Shown here piece by piece: positions 60,841 to 64,000 of a stretch of 64,000 nt of DNA. The position numbers were made by a program, and so were the translations under genes. How positions within the stretch are numbered: position 1 is the first letter of the stretch; every line of letters starts with the position of its first letter. The stretch is from Loxodes magnus (taxonomy: Eukaryota; Ciliophora; Karyorelictea; Loxodida; Loxodidae), in the NCBI GenBank assembly GCA_946699065.1, contig CAMPDV010000950.1, positions 1-64,000 on the forward strand. The letters run 5' to 3'. Under the pieces are notes generated by a model. The model saw only the letters and a list, made by a program, of their open reading frames with translations. It was not told the origin of the DNA and ran no database searches.

Positions 60841-60913
60841 CGCCCAACGTGAGGCTCGAACCCACGACCACCAGATTAAGAGTCTGACGCTCTACCGACG
60901 GAGCTAGCCGGGC
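60841..60913 (-). tRNA. tRNA-Lys (CTT), copy B
   Basis: Counterpart of 7905-7977 with three substitutions, all in or next to the D-arm: G10 restores the first D-stem pair, position 14 is C instead of the near-invariant A, and position 26 is G. Anticodon CTT and T-arm unchanged. Confidence 0.92.
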
Positions 60914-62219
60914 TTCTTTTTATAAAACTGAAGCTGTTAAATATTAGAAATCCTATCTTAGCTTTAATAATTATAACTTAACTAAGCTTTTTAGTTTAAA
61001 CTCCCTAAAGTTATTTTATTACACTAACAAAACTTTAACTAATATTTAGGTACTTAAATCAATCTTATTTAAGCCTTAGATATTACTCTGAATTTATATT
61101 TCAGTTTAGAATTTTTTGATTTAAGTGTTAAAAAACTTGATAATTCAAAATTGATTAAAAGTCACTTTTATTATTTCCCTTTATACTTAAAATTAATTTT
61201 AGATTAATAAGACAAATATTTGGCTAACACATTTTATCAAAATTCTATTTATTAAATATTTCTAAGAGCTTTATTACGTAGTCGAAATTAAATTTAAAAC
61301 TGTTGTAATCAGCATTTTGTAACTGTTTGCTTTAATATTAAAAATAAATTATTAAGCTCTATCTTTGTTCAGCCTTCAATTAATTGTTAGTTAGTTTAGC
61401 AAGAAATTCGTAGATATCTATATTTGGATATAAGATGTAATTATATGGTCCTGAAATTAGTTTCTAATTGAATTTTCAGTAAGGCAAAGAATCCTTGATT
61501 CTGAATTGATTGTTAAAAATAAATGTCTAAAAACCTGCTAAGCAAAGAGTAATTTTCAAGTTTTATTATTATAAACCTATTAGATCTGCTAGCTTATTCT
61601 TTTATTAACTAACTAAGATTTTATCATCAAATATAGTTCATGATAGTTTCTATTAAATTTGGTATTAAGATCCTAAACTTAAAGCAAATCAGAAGCTTAT
61701 TAAAGTATGGTTGATCTCTTTAAAGGTTAATGTTCCCTTCCAGATATAATTCAGATGCTTTCTCTTATTTATCTTACGTAAGTATTGTAAGTTTGTACTC
61801 TAAATATTTTAAACTGTTGTATTTACTAATTGACATTTCGAAAAGTTGAAAGAAGATAAAGTACTTTAGACTAATAATATTGCTGAATTTCAAACAGTTA
61901 GAGAAATCAGAAATTTGAACAAATTTTATACTCGCTAATCATAAAAGAATTTTCCAATTAAATTTATTTCGTTCTAATACTCGCAAATTTTTCTAAGAAC
62001 TAGCAACTTAATAAGTAATTCTTATCTTAATCATATTCCATCTTTAGTTTATAAAAAGAAGGAAGGAAAGATATATTTAAATAGAGAAATAAAAATAAAA
62101 AATAAATAGAAATTACTCTCTAGGAATAAGATATCTATTTATCAAAAAAATGATATTAAAAAAGTTTGAATATTTGTCAGAAGTTTGGATACTTTTTTAA
62201 CTGGTTAATTTACTTAGAA

Positions 62220-62729
62220 GTAATTAGCGGAACAAGCGCTAATCTAAAAAAATTTAGAGATTAAAAGAAAAGAACGTTCATTTAATAAGATTCAGGATAT
62301 GAGAAATTAATTAACTTGTTTTTAAATATGAAAAAGCAAAAATATCTAAATTATAACAGATATAAAAGATAAGAATCTACTAATAAAGAGAAAATATAAA
62401 GACAACAATAAAATCTAAAAAATTTCAATAAATAAGTTTTAAAAGCAGATTTTATTAAACGGCATAGCTTAGAAAGAGGCAACAAAATTGAAAAATAAAG
62501 ATTACTTTTATTGACGCCAGCAAATCTCGGTAAACTATTTGACATATTTAAAAAAGTTATAAAATAAAATTAATAACCAAAAGAAATGATTATAAAAGAA
62601 GTAAGTTTTAAACAGATAAAAGGAGATAAGTAAAAGACTGGATAAAAATAATGCTGAATTAAAAATAGAAAAAAGGTTTGAATTTGAAATAAAATAATAA
62701 ATAAAATCTAAAATTTCTATAAAAATGAT
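62220..62729 (+). pseudogene. Basic Q/K-rich protein, copy B
   Basis: Counterpart of 9285-9794. One A is missing near 62570, shifting the last ~55 codons relative to copy A. Which copy is ancestral is unknown. Confidence 0.35.
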
Positions 62730-63293
62730 TGAAAAATAAAAAAGTATAACTTGATATATTTATTTCATTTTTTAATTAAATATACATTAGAACTATGAAA
62801 AGCTTTAAAACTAATTTCTTTTTTAATATTCCTATAATTATTTTATAATGTATATATATTAAATTTTCTTTTTTAAGGAATTTTTTAACTACTTTGATAA
62901 ATTAAGTTTGAGAATAATTTAGATCCTTAAAACAATGTCATTTAATAAGCATTTTGCATGTAAAAATTTAAGTTTCTCAGTTATTTCCAAATTATCTATT
63001 AACAACTTAATACTATCAAGTAAAATCAATTTAATCTAATTTACATCTATGAAATTAAATTCCTTTTTTTAACATTAATCACAAACATACCAGATTTAAA
63101 GAATGAGTACATATAGCAAATAATATTAGGAAATTTAAAATTAATAAGTTGCTACAAAAAGTAAAAAACAAATATAAGCTAAATAGCTAAAATAATTTAT
63201 TTTAAATCAATAATCAAGTTTATTCTAATTTAGCTCTTAGATTAAAGTATAGAACATTTTGCTTCTTTTAATATTTTTATTTTATAAATAAAT

Positions 63294-63497
63294 AGGAGCG
63301 ATCCTCCAACTGACATTGACTTAAGATCTGGTACCAGGATGTATCCATGGGCGAAGAATCAAACAAGAATCTTGGTAGGAGTCAAGAAAGAAGACAAAGA
63401 ATAAAGAGGCATCAAGTAACGTTATTGATGAAAGATGTCAGATACTAAGGTGGGAGCATTCCGATCAAGCCCTATAGAAAACGAGACTCACATGATA
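63294..63497 (+). mobile_element. R3 repeat fragment, copy B
   Basis: Counterpart of 10357-10560, near identical. Confidence 0.6.
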
Positions 63498-63649
63498 ACA
63501 CTGAAATTTCTTATTACTTTTGAAGTGTAAACATTCTCTTCCACGGTTTTGATGTTTCTGCTTTTTCTCTTTAGATTCTTATTAATTTTACCTTTCTAAT
63601 TTTATTTGGTAAAAATGCCGGGCTATATTTTTTAACTGAGGTATAAATA

Positions 63650-64000
63650 ATGAATGATCAGTATAATAAATTACATTTCAATCTTATAATTTTCGCAATA
63701 ATCTTAAAGATAGTTATAAATCTATTAATAATTCCTTTTTCTTTTGTAAGAAATTTTAAATATTGAACATAAATCAAAATGCACATAGTATTCTAACATT
63801 ATACTATTGCATTTCCACAATTTTGGTATATGATTTAAGATGTCTAATACTATATTACAGACATTATATGAACTCCTTTCATGAACTAACTGTAATATTT
63901 AGAATTATACAAATTATTTCTCCAAATATGTATATTAAGAGAAATTGAGATGTTTATAATTAGAAAGTCGCAAAAGAAGAGTTAAAAATAAGGAAGAGAT
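63650..64000 (+). CDS. Small membrane protein, copy B (partial at window end)
   Basis: Identical to the gene at 10713-11082, with intron at 63746-63788. The window ends about 20 nt before the expected TGA. Confidence 0.55.

Larger units (their letters stand above)
52959..64000. repeat. Long segmental duplication, copy B (truncated by window end)
   Basis: This is the second copy of 46-11062, entered after unrelated AT-rich sequence at about 52959. Differences from copy A include many 1-2 nt homopolymer changes in the T-rich parts, a 6-nt insertion near 58741, a longer (TTTAA)n tract near 56600, three substitutions in tRNA-Lys, and a short strongly diverged patch near 56540-56600. The copy runs off the window inside the small membrane-protein gene that starts at 63650. 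Confidence 0.93.

Noticed and set aside
1..64000. CRISPR array, bacterial operons or promoters
   Set aside because: There are eukaryotic-type tRNAs, spliceosomal-type introns, no regularly spaced repeats and no Shine-Dalgarno pattern. The DNA is eukaryotic nuclear.

Overview
The window is extremely AT-rich eukaryotic DNA. Read with the standard code it has no open frame above about 110 codons. It becomes coherent when TAA and TAG are read as glutamine and TGA as tryptophan inside genes but as the stop at their ends. The 514-codon RING-Kelch gene at 19537-21081 shows this best: TAR falls at Gln-like positions, five internal TGAs fall at Trp-like positions of the Kelch blades, and a final TGA ends the frame. 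The 311-codon gene at 16333-17268 behaves the same way. UAR=Gln with UGA=Trp/stop is known from karyorelict ciliates (Loxodes type, NCBI table 27). A Condylostoma-like ciliate is a less likely alternative. Two introns (43 and 40 nt, GTAAR...TAG) each join two good coding frames. No protein or rRNA marker fixes the species.

Layout. 46-11062 (copy A) and 52959-64000 (copy B, cut by the window end) are an 11-kb direct duplication, nearly identical over long stretches. Each copy holds lysine-rich paralogous genes on the minus strand, a 220-codon gene, a tRNA-Glu/tRNA-Lys pair, a basic Q/K-rich gene, a small two-exon membrane-protein gene and several GC-richer retroposon fragments. 11255-19257 is a nest of short retroposons. 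19537-27500 holds the RING-Kelch gene and several unrecognised genes, including a multi-pass membrane protein. 27780-34520 is again mostly retroposon copies plus a tRNA-Pro. 36889-39700 is a 923-codon gene with one intron, followed by an R3 fragment and a second tRNA-Pro. 43100-52070 holds five coding islands with uncertain frames and a decayed TPR gene.

The most distinctive content is a set of about eight short retroposons that encode only a gag/ORF1-like protein: an N-terminal G-F-[FY] patch, a glutamine-rich coiled coil and, where recognisable, a CCHC zinc knuckle. Three insertions have identifiable target-site duplications of 14-17 bp and at least one has a (TTTAA)n tail. One (16309-17304) is intact and sits inside an older member. 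I found no reverse transcriptase in the window, so these look like half-LINE (HAL1-like) non-autonomous elements.

Caveat: when TAR and TGA are sense, almost every frame is open, so ORF length alone is no evidence of coding. I relied on domain motifs, frame agreement between copies, splice signals and amino-acid texture. Where several frames looked plausible the confidence is low.
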